In this document: piece by piece, positions 47,604 through 58,017 of the stretch
Layout of the letters: every line of letters starts with the position of its first letter
Position numbering within the stretch: position 1 is the stretch's first letter
Source: Monosporascus cannonballus
Taxonomy: Eukaryota; Ascomycota; Sordariomycetes; Xylariales
Length of the DNA stretch: 64,000 nt
Reading direction: 5' to 3'
Assembly: GCA_004154925.1 (NCBI GenBank)
Contig: QJNS01000258.1
Location: 1 to 64,000 of the forward strand
Notes under the pieces: model-generated
What the model was told of the DNA's origin: nothing
Databases searched by the model: none
The model's input: the letters and a program-made list of their open reading frames with translations, nothing else
Translations under genes and position numbers: made by a program

Positions 47604-48538
47604 CTACTCTCCAGCGGCGATAGTGTATCCACCGTCCACAACGATGGTCTGGCCATTCAGGTATTGATTTGCCGCACAGAAAAGTACTGATTGTGCCATA
47701 TCCTCGTCTTTGCCGGGTCGTGCGGCGGGCACCTTGCTCCCGTACTTCTCCTTGTCAAGGTGGCTCTTCTGGTTCTCCCCACTCTCACCGGCCGTCATCT
47801 CGCTGGGGAAAACACCCGGTGCAATTGAATTGACGCGAATCTTCAGCTTGTTGCCTGCAATCTCAGTGGCGAGCATGCGTGTCAGGTGGACCGCGGCTGC
47901 CTTAGACGCGTTGTATGAAAAGTGGTGCTGGGCCGTCTTCACTAGACCGCTGATGGAGCTGATGTTGATGACGGTACCAGACCAGCCGGGATGTCGCTCC
48001 GACGACTTCTGCAGCAACGGCAGGAATGCGGTCGTCATAAAGTAAATCTGGGGCACGTTGACGCGATAGATGTCAGTCCAATCCTCGAAGGTAGCTTTCT
48101 CGCTGTCGAAGAGGTTCTCCTTCATCTCGGCGGCCGACCCGGCCTCTGTCTGGAAGGTGTTGCCGCTGATACCTGCGTTGTTGATCAAGATACACAGGCA
48201 TTCCTCTCCGGAGGAGACCCCCTTAACCAGGTTTGCAATCTGCGACTTGTCCGATACATCACACTGCAGGGGGATGATCGAGCCGCTACCCTCAGAGTAC
48301 TGCTGGGCAACAGCATCTAGCTTCTCTTTGGTCCGGCCCGTGATGTAGACCTTAGCGCCATTCGCAACAAGCGCCTGTGTCGCCATAAGACCGATCCCTG
48401 AGCCGCCGCCTGTTCAAATTATTAGCACGTCAAGTAAGGACGCCAATCAGGTGCTGTACCGGTGACGAGGGCAACTCTGCCCTTCAAGGACCAGAGCTTG
48501 TCAGCAGCGAACGGAGCATTGGCGTTGTTAGAGACCAT
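47604..48538 (-). CDS. Short-chain dehydrogenase/reductase, two exons
   Basis: Exons 48538-48460 and 48409-47604 encode 294 residues. The 50-bp intron (48459-48410) has GTACAG, a branch-like GTGCTAATAA and a terminal AACAG. Splicing joins the NADP/NAD-binding motif TGGGSGIG (residues 26-33) in frame. Further classical SDR signatures are NNAG (103-106), a catalytic Ser in ISSISG (about 178), Tyr-x3-Lys (YNASK, Tyr192/Lys196), and the C-terminal YLNGQTIVVDGGY. The closest group by look is the fungal 3-oxoacyl-ACP-reductase/RhlG-like SDR set; the substrate cannot be told. The short start (ATG at 48538) gives a cytosolic protein. The frame stays open upstream to an ATG at 48721 whose extension looks like a mitochondrial presequence (MTSLLVRRVSHHK). 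Confidence 0.93.
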
Positions 48539-49790
48539 CCTGGTTGATTGGTGTGGTGGATATGACTTGGGTGGTGGAGCTTTATTGGATGAAAACGCCG
48601 GAATGTGTAGTGGCTGTTGGCTTATTGAATATTGAAGAAAGGGATTTGTAGAGGCACGACAAACGAAGCTGGAGAACTGTGTCTTATGGTGGGAAACACG
48701 GCGAACGAGAAGTGAGGTCATGACATGCAAAATATTGATACCTAGGCAAATCCATTGCGAACTTTGGGCGAAAATCTCGATTAAAATAACACCTTTGCGG
48801 ACAGCTCCCGTCGAGAGGTGAGGAAGTCATGACGAAATGCATACAAGGGCCCCTTTCTTAAACAAGCAAAGGACGCTCGGGTACACATCCATAGTGGGGT
48901 TAACCACCAGAGCTGAGCACTCCCATTGGGTGGCAACAATTTGGTTACTAACGTATGTAACCACGGTAAATAAGATCTTTTGCCTACCATCCTGAATAGC
49001 CCAGGTTACCCTCAGAGTATCCTGCGAAGACTATTACAGCAGTTCCGTTAAGAGCGTATAAAACTGACTGCTAACATTTCAGCACTTTTATTCCGTCTAC
49101 CCTCTGCTCATACGGCTCAAGAAGTGACCGCGGCGTAGGATTAATAGATCCTATGTGTCAGCGGTGGTTTCGAGCTCGCAGTTGAAAGAAGACCCCCCAG
49201 TTAATAGTTCTATACTGAAACGTGGCGCATCCCAAGGGATACAGAGAGCTGCTGCCTCTTGGAAGCTGAAGCTATCTAGCGGATGATTGTCCGTACGACA
49301 TGCCTTAGCGATTAAGCAGAAGAGCTTATTAGATCAACCCAACGACCAGAAAGCGATTGAAGGAGGAATCTTCAAAGTTAGCAAACTCTATTTGCGATAT
49401 GAGAGTATGAAACTCTAACGCATGGTGGATGTGTGTGCACATTTCTTCTGGCCGCCAAAGGGCTGTGGCTCAGCTTAAGATTTATTGGCTAGCCCGCCCA
49501 CGCAGGTACTTGCTGGTCCTATGCAATATGTAAGCACATAGGTAGTAGGTAGCCTGCTAGCCCTATATCGTGGCTATTATATCAGCCTTGGAACCTCTGA
49601 TATGCGGTGTCAACGGTGTCTATGCGCCTTCAGTTTACCCAGGTACTATCGAATTATTTTGACCGCCGCCATGGCTCCCTATGCACGCCAGGTTATGTGG
49701 TTATATCCAGCTCCGCTCGGCTGGTTTAATTCGAATTTCCCTTTATACGTCCCTCATCGCCGTTAGCGCAGTGTTCAATTTATTCACAAA
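48539..49790. promoter_or_regulatory. Divergent intergenic region between the SDR and HD genes
   Basis: About 1.25 kb containing both promoters. If the longer SDR start is used, its first ~183 bp are coding. No other gene is supported. Confidence 0.5.
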
Positions 49791-50834
49791 ATGACAACAC
49801 CCATCCAATCAGGCTATTTTCAGACCCACGACTTCTCGGCAAAGAATCAAGTTGTCATCGACGATAAGATTTACGGCAAGCATGTAATCTCGGAGCCGAT
49901 ACTCGTGGAACTCCTCCAGTCGCCCGCTCTCTCTCGCCTCGCCGGAGTTCACCAACATGGCGTCTCAGGTCTTCTGGGTCTGACGCCCAAGGTGACCCGT
50001 CTAGAACACTCCGTCGGCGCTTTTCTCCTCGTGCGCTTAGTAGGCGCAGGTTTGGGTGAGCAAGTCGCTGCTCTTTTGCATGATATCGGCCATACGGCAA
50101 TGAGCCACGTCGTGGACTTTGCACTCTCGGAGCCAGGGGAGGCAAGTTTCCACGAGGTACACAAGGCGCGCTTCGTCAGGACGACCGAGATACCCGCTAT
50201 CCTGACGAAGCATGGCTTCCGGGATTTGAAGCCGTTGGAAGAGGAGCTGTATCCGCTGGTAGAAATGCCGTCGCCTCATCTCTGTGCAGACAGACTCGAT
50301 TATGCGCTACGCGACATCGTCAGCTTTGGTCACGTTCGACTCGAGGATGCACAGCGTATCTTAGTCTCTTTGAAAGCCATGCCCAGCCCCACCTCCCAGC
50401 ATCGGCTGCTTGTGCTGCGAGACGAACAGTTAGCATTGCTCCTGGCCAGGGGCTACATGGCATGCGACAGAGACGTGTGGGGAAACCCAGCGCATGGTGA
50501 CTTGTACACGCGAACCGCACAGCTCATGAAGTCCCTGATCAAGGGAGGATGCGTGCGGGAGGAAGAACTGTGGACCTTGTCCGATGAGGCATTCTGGTCT
50601 AAGATGCGTCAAGTGGTGGACCATGTGGGCAGGGAGGTCATGAATAAGTTGGAGTCCGAGGGTCTTCCAGATGAAACCGGTCTTCCACTTTCGCGGAATG
50701 CGAAGGTTCGCACCTTGGATCCCGATATATGCGTATCGCCTGGCGAAGCTAAGCCCCTGTCTGCCCTTATGCCCGAATACGCGGCCGAGAGACGACAGTA
50801 TATTCTTGCCCGCCAGGCATTATTCGCCCCGTAG
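49791..50834 (+). CDS. HD-domain metal-dependent phosphohydrolase
   Basis: An intronless gene of 347 codons, starting at the ATG at 49791 (CACAAAATGACA). The HD superfamily motif is complete: His73 in RLEHSVGA, His97-Asp98 in ALLHDIGHTAMSH, and the distal Asp in DRLDYALRDI (about 167-175). This layout (H...HD...D with the GHTAMSHVVDF segment) resembles the dGTPase/SAMHD1-like and YwfO-like branch of HD hydrolases, which bind a divalent metal and cleave phosphate esters, often nucleotides. The substrate in fungi is unknown. There is no signal peptide or membrane segment. It is divergent from the SDR gene and convergent with the SET gene. Confidence 0.92.
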   Translation: MTTPIQSGYFQTHDFSAKNQVVIDDKIYGKHVISEPILVELLQSPALSRLAGVHQHGVSGLLGLTPKVTRLEHSVGAFLLVRLVGAGLGEQVAALLHDIGHTAMSHVVDFALSEPGEASFHEVHKARFVRTTEIPAILTKHGFRDLKPLEEELYPLVEMPSPHLCADRLDYALRDIVSFGHVRLEDAQRILVSLKAMPSPTSQHRLLVLRDEQLALLLARGYMACDRDVWGNPAHGDLYTRTAQLMKSLIKGGCVREEELWTLSDEAFWSKMRQVVDHVGREVMNKLESEGLPDETGLPLSRNAKVRTLDPDICVSPGEAKPLSALMPEYAAERRQYILARQALFAP

Positions 50835-51554
50835 GCTATTCCAGCGCAAGGAAGTTCCAATTTATTTATGCCGGAGTTTTATCCGCAGGCCTAATCACTC
50901 GTTTCACCCGTGGTTGTATTAAGGACCAAGCCTGTCATGGAAGCACGGGTTTATTAGGGGCTAGCACACGCAGTGATGTGCTGGAGCGGCTTTGGTTAGA
51001 ATCCGATTCTCGTTATTCGTTTAATTTATTTCCATAACTGCGATCAACCTCTGTTCCCAGCATAATTGAACATAAATAGGGCTAAATCTTCAGGGCGGGT
51101 TACGAAAAAAACCTATCTCTTAACTTCTTCGGTGTCTCCCTTTTCCCTATCCCCGACCCCCTAGACAAAATATTACAAACTTTTACCAGCTTAAGGCATC
51201 TTATATTTTGCCTTTCGGCCCCATGGTTCCTCGTACTGTCATACTAGTTAACAATGCGTAATCTAGTCTCTAGGCCACTTTAAATACCACATCACCTCAC
51301 CCGAACCTCGCCTTCCGCCTACACCGATTCGGGATTTGATGAAGTTGTGCGGAATGACATAGAGGCCGTCCCACGATCCGATTGCATAGAATTTTCTCTT
51401 TTGCCTGGACCCTGTTGAATAAATCCTGGCTGCTTCCTTTCGAACTAGGACATTGTAGTGGACCGAATCAGAAAACAGAGCAAGACTTGTCTCATAACGC
51501 CACCGCTGGAAAGGGACCTCCCACCCTAACATACAAGAGGGCCGCAGCCAGGAC
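50835..51554. other. Convergent 3' intergenic region
   Basis: About 720 bp between the HD and SET gene stop codons. It will hold both 3' untranslated regions. No feature was recognised. Confidence 0.5.
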
Positions 51555-52625
51555 CTAATCCTTAAGGCGGTCGCAAGCCCTGCTGTGATAGTGCGCGGCT
51601 AGGGTCATGTTGCTATACTGCTGGTGAGTCAGTCCCTCGTAGTTCTTTTCATATCGGTTCTTTGCGTAGCCAGCAATGTCTCGCAGCATGTTCCACCATC
51701 CCTGCGATTGTAAGTCAGATGTGTATTGCGCAAAATACTCGTCCATTTTTTGCAGTTCGGTTGCTGTCCCCGGCCACGTCGCCCTGGTGATTCCCATGCT
51801 CTTTTGGACGGTCTCTATGCGCTCTCGTACTGTGTCCGTCGTATTAGCATCGAGGCAAGCCGCGCACGCACACCTAAAGCCCCATCCTTCCTCAGTCGCC
51901 ACCTGCACCTCCGCGACACGAGGGATGGTCGAATATCCCCATTCGTCCAGGCCGAGATAGTCAATTGTCACCTCGGTCCCTATATGGGGCAAGTCCTCGA
52001 GCGCCTTCAACTCGGCCCAACCACTATCACGGATGATCATCCGAGCATTCGGTCGACAGCTGTGGTTTGCGTGTGAAATGCCGAATAAGACAATATGACG
52101 CCCAGTCTTCGCTGAGTCGATACGGAACGCGTTGTTCCGAATTCTCTCGTACTCGGTATCTTGGCCTGCGCGTGATATGGTCAATGACATTAATTCTTCC
52201 AGTTCGGCATGTTTGTTCTGGGAGACCAGTCGCTGGACGGCTCTCAGCGAGGCCTTTTTATTAAACCGCGGGAGATTTAGGATGGCCTCCTCCGAGAGGA
52301 GACTTTCCCCCGCGACTATGCCGGCCTTCCCAGTGAATATCCCGTATCCCTTACCTCTTGAAACCCTGACTCTCAACTTGTCATTGAGTATTGTCCCTCG
52401 GCCTCGCTTATTTTCTGGGACGTCGTAAAATTGACGAAGTGACTTACCACCAGATAGTGCTTCCGTACTATCTCTTTTGTAGGCCCCAATTTTAGCGCGC
52501 TTCTCTCTATCTCGTCGAGTAGTTGTGAGCGTCGATGGTGGATCCTTTCTCTTGCGGGGATTCGGGTGCTCGGGCCTTGGCTGGTGACTCTTCATGGCCA
52601 GTTGTCTTAGCGTTGGGGCGGGCAT
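51555..52625 (-). CDS. SET-domain protein (putative lysine methyltransferase)
   Basis: An intronless gene of 356 codons. The start is the ATG at 52625 (MPAPTLRQLAMKS); Met11 is a possible alternative. The N-terminus is basic (NPRKRKDPP, RRDREKRAK), suggesting a nuclear protein. SET elements: SRGKGYGIFTG (about 89-99), ISHANHSCRPNARM (about 183-196) containing the NHSCxPN knot that binds S-adenosylmethionine, TIDYLG (220-225), and a cysteine-rich post-SET stretch GFRCACAAC (249-257). The split SET with an inserted helical part resembles the SMYD/Set5-like group common in fungi, without a visible MYND finger. Substrate unknown. It lies on the same strand as the pseudogene upstream of it. Confidence 0.9.
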   Translation of the reverse strand: MPAPTLRQLAMKSHQPRPEHPNPRKRKDPPSTLTTTRRDREKRAKIGAYKRDSTEALSGGKSLRQFYDVPENKRGRGTILNDKLRVRVSRGKGYGIFTGKAGIVAGESLLSEEAILNLPRFNKKASLRAVQRLVSQNKHAELEELMSLTISRAGQDTEYERIRNNAFRIDSAKTGRHIVLFGISHANHSCRPNARMIIRDSGWAELKALEDLPHIGTEVTIDYLGLDEWGYSTIPRVAEVQVATEEGWGFRCACAACLDANTTDTVRERIETVQKSMGITRATWPGTATELQKMDEYFAQYTSDLQSQGWWNMLRDIAGYAKNRYEKNYEGLTHQQYSNMTLAAHYHSRACDRLKD

Positions 52626-53328
52626 CTTCAGACAGTCGTAGTGTTGGCTAGAGAGGGAGATGGAGGCTTATCAGTGATGTTTCGTTTTCTTGTTGACAAT
52701 GCCAAGTAGACAGCGCTCCCCTAACCTCGATATTATGCCTAACCCTGACATGCTCATTATTTGGTCCGAAGACAACGGCTTAGTATATGTCGAACGCTAG
52801 ACAAAGGCGCCGTACAAGTTGCTTGTCGTCCAAACTAGTTCAAAGTGATAGTTCCATTATGTCTGAGAACAAGGCCTTATTTACAGCACTGTGCGAAACC
52901 TATCAAAAACAGTCGCTGCAGTAGGAGCAATTCATACTGAACGCTTGGGATTACGACCAAGACTCAGCCAAGTTTCTGAAAAAAAAAAAAGGCTGAGTGT
53001 ATTTATCCCTATTCCTTGTGCGGTCCAGGCATAAATTTACATACGGGGCCTTGGTCGGGTACATTTAAAAGGTTGATGTTGGCAGAGCATTGTTGATAGG
53101 ATGACCAAAGTAGTGGCGGGCATAGCAACAGCAAGTTTGAACGTGGTGATCTTCATGACCTTGAAACTGGCCAATCAGTGTTGGAAAATTAACATGCCTA
53201 GGACCACAACGCCTCGAAAACCATCCGGCTGTGAGCATATGGGATACAGATATCAATGAAGAAGTTGCTCGCCACCATAGCGTAAAACCTCGAGCATTCC
53301 TCGTTGCCGTCGTCTACAGCCGCATAAT
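52626..53328. other. Intergenic region upstream of the SET gene
   Basis: About 700 bp, including a short poly-A run at about 52979-52990. It serves as the SET promoter. No gene is supported. Confidence 0.5.
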
Positions 53329-54921
53329 TTAATTCACTAACTCATGGGGCTGCCTGACGGCTCCAATTTCGTCCCTGGCGTACAAAGCCAGGAAGTGCGT
53401 TGGGTCGCCGTTGAAGATCCCTGGCCAGTGTGAATGTGCCGAGCCCACGATGACGCTTCCACTCCAGGTTCTACCCCCGTCGGCACTGGGGATAACTTTC
53501 ATCTCAGCGCCGTCGTATCCGTTCGCTCCCTCGGTCCAGTCTTAGTACGTCATGAAACTGGCAACGAGCGTGCCCCAAACATTGTAAACTAATTTAAGAT
53601 CAGCATGCTCCCAGGTGGCGGGCCTCGTGCCTCGGCTCTTGTTACTACATCCAATACGACCCCAGATCAGTGAAAGGGGATGAGGGCTGTCATGACGAAC
53701 TAGAGATCGAGTAGGAAATTTCGAAGAGACCGGGAAGAATTCACCCTGAGGAGCGCCGCAGATCCTCCCGTTGCGAGCGGTGTACAGCCGCGTGCGCGGC
53801 AAGCCCAAGTATAACCGTCATCATCAGAGGTTACGTAGTTGACGGAGAACCTGCCGTCCTCCGTGTTCTCAAAAACAGCGCTGTCGAGTATTGGCTAAAG
53901 TCGGCAGGGGTAAAGGTACAGCCCGAGCAAGTGGGACGGGGAATATAGGAATACATATATAATTATGTAACACTTGAACAAAAAATCTGTTTGAGCGCCT
54001 GATCTTTGCCATAATCCAATAAAGGAAGACTGAGATCAAGTTTCCGTCGTTGTCAATAGGCGCGACACCAACCATACCATCGCGAGAACGGTCATTACTA
54101 CCAGAGACATGGATCCGTTCGGACCAAGTGTAGCCATAATCCCTGGAATACCGCATGAAGTTGTCCGGGTCACCGGCACCGTTCCCAGCGGAGAAGTAGC
54201 ACTGGAGGGTGCCGTCACGAGCAAGGCGCACTGAGACGAGAGTCAGCTATCATTACACACTTGGAGCTGTTTGGGAGGGCCCTTACGGTATCGCTCCCAG
54301 AGTCCATCAATCCCAGATGGGACTCTTTCCGCAACGGTGGAGAAGTACTTAAAGTACCTGGCCCCATCGTCTGAATAGGAGAGCGGGATGTGGAAATACG
54401 TGTAATGGCAGTCTGCCCCGGTCCTGTCATCATTGGGGTATGCATAGATGACGCGACCGCTGGACATCTGTAGCGGCATCGCGTTGTTCATATCGAAGTT
54501 AATTGTCGCACCAGAGAAGCCTCCCCGATGCGTTGCCACTATGAACATTCGGTGTTAGCGATATTTAAGTCTAAGCAACTTTTAGGATTGGGCTCAAGCA
54601 GTCGCGAATTGCTTGCCCATGCTTTCGGATATGCTTGAGGGTGGAAAGTAATAAGAGATCATGGGGTCGCTTCGGATTGTATGCCGTCCGAAGAGTGTGA
54701 AACGCGCAATATCTAGCGCCCGCTTTCCTGTGCCTGATAATCCGCGACCAATTTCCATCGTCCGTGAAGCTGGCCCGGATATATTCACTTTGGGGATCGA
54801 TCATAACAGGCTCTTCTGCCTTCATCACTCTCCCTGGCAGACGGGGCTCCAGGGCAACTGGGGAGCAGTCTGCCAGCCTGAAGCCAGCCAGAGTCGCAAA
54901 GAAGCTTTTAAGTGACAGCAT
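53329..54921 (-). pseudogene. Broken secreted BNR-repeat (sialidase-fold) protein gene
   Basis: Minus strand from ATG 54921 to TAA at 53331-53329. The N-terminus MLSLKSFFATLAGFRLADC resembles a signal peptide. Conserved BNR-protein segments follow in order but in different frames: YIRASFTDDG; LRVSHSSDG; NNAMPLQMSSGRVIYAYPND; SGIDGLWERY; LRLARDGTLQCYFSAG; DNFMRYSRDYGYTWSE; SRDGMVGVAPIDNDGN; ENTEDGRFSVNYVTSDDDGY; YNVWGTLVASFMT; IPSADGGRTWSG (Asp-box). The intron at 54286-54231 is still good (GTAAGG..CAG) and joins WERY to LRLARDG. Lesions: a frameshift near 54750-54760, TAG at 54715-54713, a frameshift after GYTW near 53808, and TAA after FMTY at about 53541. The family is thought to act on extracellular glycans. 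The changes are not RIP-like. Confidence 0.82.
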
Positions 54922-56496
54922 CTCGATGGTCTATTTGCCCAGTCTCGAGCGTGACTACGGGGAGGTGCCGCAGGAAACCAAGAGTGCGCGGGCCGGCCAT
55001 ATTTATACCAAGTCTGGGCGTGTTGAAACCACCGCGTTGTTATGCAATAACTAGCTGGAATAGGCTATGTTAAACCGAGGGTATTGAAACAATTCTTCTC
55101 AGCTACTAGGAGATATGGATGGACTCTATGCACTCGGCCACTGCCTTGACTGCGCTTCGAGCCGGATCGGCAGGTGGTTTATTGCGTGTTTAAGGACATC
55201 TCCGTCGAGGTGTTGTAATGTAGTCATGGCATAAGACCAATATTGAGACATGTGTTATTATTTCCGCCTTCACGGGACCGACAGACCCTGGAGTCGGCAT
55301 GCCAAGCCCAATCAGTACGCGAAGGAGATACAATGATTACGGAGATTCTATATAGCATGCAGCTTTATATGAAAACCGTGGAGCACCGTGTCGAGGGCAC
55401 CCTATGAACTTATGTGAGACCCTTGATCGGATCGTTCCGTGATAAGTGGGCAAGATTGTATATATGGAATGTGTGCCGGCCAAGAAAGCTTACTAATTCG
55501 ACAGATACCTCTCAGGAAGGTCAAGCAAGGGTGAATGATGTCGGGCCAGCCTACGACGACGAGATATAGTAGCGCAAGCTGACTGGGCTTAATGCGTCTA
55601 TCTCTTATTGCAGCAATAAAACGCCCCGAGACCCGCCCTTCGTCGATATTCAACAACTAGCTCTATGCGTTTTCTCACTACGAAAACAGAGTGGTGCCGG
55701 CTTGAACTTCCTTTAGTAATGAAGCGTCTGGTTAAAGACTTTCAAATAACATTCTCTTGATGGCAAACAATGGTATATATCATTGGGTTTCTCCTACATG
55801 TGAATAGTTACGGCAGTAAGCTCTTGTTTAACTGCCAGAAGGTCATAAAGGTACCGCGCCTTGATAGGCTAGAATCGGTATGCAAGTTCAGTCCTCGACA
55901 GACGTTAGCCGGAGATCGGTTGTGTGTGGGCTTCAACTATATCACTTCTGGCTAACAAGACCTGGTAGAATACAGGCCTAGTAGTCGTTGGCTCATGATA
56001 TTGTCTCTCGGTTGTTTCCAGCCATCGTTTGCTCAAGTAATACTAGACGTGTTGTGGTGTGCGATCGCCGCTCGAGGGGTTTTAATTTGGGGTGTCATGT
56101 CATCCTCACATGCAGGGACCGGCCTTTTATTTCTGGCTCGTTGAGCGGCCCTTTTGCGATATCCCAGTCTGACCAGGGTATGAGGAGAGAGCAATGAGCC
56201 CACTCGAAAGCTACAATATGTACACCTGCCACATGTCTCCCAGGCATCTCAAATAGCAAGACATAAAAGCGGTTCGAGATATGTCTGCTCATTTATAAAC
56301 CACAGGGTATGCAAGTTACTGAGGGTTAACGTTCTACTAAGTGGGGAGAACAGAGCATCTCCGTAAGACGAACTCGGAGGGCCGCCATAGTAAGCCGTAC
56401 ACTTACATAAGCTCTACCATGAACTAATACTATAGCATCATGGAATAAGGAGGATATCACTGGCGTAGGACCCTAAAACATGTGTAATAGGCTACC
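54922..56496. other. Gene-free normal-composition DNA up to the second AT-rich block
   Basis: About 1.6 kb with no recognisable gene; it includes the promoter region of the BNR pseudogene. It ends exactly where the family LTR terminus TGTTACGACC begins at 56497. Confidence 0.5.
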
Positions 56497-56782
56497 TGTT
56501 ACGACCTGACAAGGTGCGGCCCTAGGAAAGGGTCGCAACAGGGATCTACGAGCCAAGTGGGTCAAGTTACGTGATGGCTCAACAGGATCGATCGTAGAAC
56601 CATTAAAGCCAGGTTCGACAGGATTGATCGTAAAGCCATTAAAGCCAAGTTCGATAAAAGTGATAAGTTATAATATATAAATATATTTCTTTATAATTTA
56701 AATAATTTTAATTTATAGTAATATTTTGTTATACAAAATCTTTTTAATAGTATAAAACCCAATAAATTATTGTATTTATTTT
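56497..56782 (+). repeat. Fragment of a plus-strand chromovirus-family LTR
   Basis: Starts TGTTACGACCTGACAAGG. After GTTACGTGAT come about two to three ~37-bp units (GGATYGATCGTARARCCATT core). A TA-rich TATA region follows, and it stops where the outer end of element D begins (TGTGACGG, 56783). The first ~160 bp are little mutated. Element D may have inserted into it. Confidence 0.75.
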
Positions 56783-57433
56783 TGTGACGGCTAGGCTAAT
56801 TAACCAACTATTAAACCTAAGTCGACGGGTTTATATTAGCAGGAGTATCGTGAGAATCTAAGCAATGGATATAGTAACGTATTACGTTTCGTAATACTAA
56901 GGGCGTCTTAAGTAACGAACTATTATATTGCAAATATTTAATATTAATAAATATTATAAGTTGAAATTATTTAAATTATAAAAATAACAAACGTACATAT
57001 ATTTATTTATTAACGCCTGGTTTTATTAAATTATTGTAATTTCGTAACGATCCCAATAATCCTAATTTTCGTAAATTTCGTAACGATCTTAATAATCCTA
57101 ATTTTCGTAAATTTCGTAACGATCCCAATAATCCTAATTTTCGTAAATTTCGTAACGATTTTAATAATCCTGACTTTCGTAAATTTTGTAACGATCCTAA
57201 TAATCCTGACTTTTGTAAATTTCGTAACGATCCTAATAATCCTGACTTTCGTAAATTTCGTAACGATCCTAATAATCCATTACGTAACCTTCTTTTTGGT
57301 TCTTTACTCGTCTTAATTGTTTCTGGGCATGCCAAACGTACTGGGCCATGACATAATCCTCCTTTTCCCAGGATTTTCGTCCCGAAAATTTTATTTTGTA
57401 AGTTTTCAAATTCCATCATAACGGGTCGTATTA
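56783..57433 (-). repeat. 3' LTR of element D (about 651 bp)
   Basis: On the minus strand it starts TAATACGACCCGTTATG and ends CCGTCACA. It is longer than the B and C LTRs because of a 36-bp minisatellite, placed directly after the anchor GGTTACGTAATGGAT. The inner boundary is good to a few bases. Confidence 0.8.
57035..57276 (-). repeat. 36-bp minisatellite in the left LTR of D, 7 units
   Basis: Seven units of 36 bp with core CGTAACGATCCTAATAATCC (plus strand), differing by scattered C/T changes. The unit length is a multiple of three and carries no stop, so one minus-strand frame stays open through it. Confidence 0.95.
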
Positions 57434-57519
57434 AGAAATATACTAAACCTTCCTCCAGAGCGAAAACTGCTTAACGTAACTTTTTAGTTGCTGCCGTACT
57501 TTCTGCCAACCCCACCGAT

Positions 57520-58017
57520 ATGGCACCTTGTTCCTACTGTGAACGAAGAAAGTTGGAATGTAAATTATTAGAGAATAACTTTTTTCGCTGTTCGTTTTAT
57601 ATTAAAAACAATTAATCTAATTATAATATGCGGGGTTTAAGCCCAGAACAGTTGTAACGCATCGCTGTTTAGCACCAAAAGCTTAAATTAGAATTAAAGG
57701 CTGCTGAAAAAAAGGCCGATCGGGTTATTTCGGAAACCAACGCCCGTTTGCGTCGTTTGCGTAAATAGAAGAAAATGTGATATAACAAAATGATAAAGGC
57801 TGTTTTTCGCGGTATCGACAATCTGGAGGAACTGGATAAATTGGAACGCAAGGAGCGAACAAAGGCCGCGGAAGCTACGTTAGCAACATCTGCTATTCCT
57901 CCCGATTAGTTTAATATCGAACCCATAGATTGGTCCGTTACCGACTGGGGGGCCCTTGATTTTTCCGTTTTCGACGTTGCTGGTAAAAATTCTTTAATAG
58001 GCGTTAAGCGCCAGTAA
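57520..58017 (+). pseudogene. Antisense Cys-cluster / coiled-coil ORF of element D
   Basis: Opposite strand to pol, 165 codons from ATG 57520 to TAA 58015-58017. It is the best preserved copy, interrupted only by stops that look like RIP of Gln or Trp codons. The N-terminus MAPCSYCERRKLECKLLEN, then RCSF, gives a C-x2-C-x6-C...C cluster. Next come SPEQL and a charged helical region (LELKAAEKKADR, ETNARLRRLRK, IDNLEELDKLERKERTKAAE) typical of a coiled coil. It ends IDWSVTDWGALDFSVFDV..SLIGVKRQ. The protein would be nuclear/cytosolic, with no signal peptide. The Cys cluster plus coiled coil suggests nucleic-acid binding and oligomerisation, but function is unknown. B and C carry the same ORF in the same place and orientation. 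Confidence 0.7.

Noticed and set aside
57035..57276. Regular direct repeats reminiscent of a CRISPR array
   Set aside because: Units are contiguous without unique spacers, and the DNA is eukaryotic; it is an LTR minisatellite.
57003..57419. 138-codon minus-strand frame with Leu-rich 12-residue repeats
   Set aside because: It lies inside an LTR and stays open because the 36-bp minisatellite has no stop in that frame; no evidence that it is a gene.
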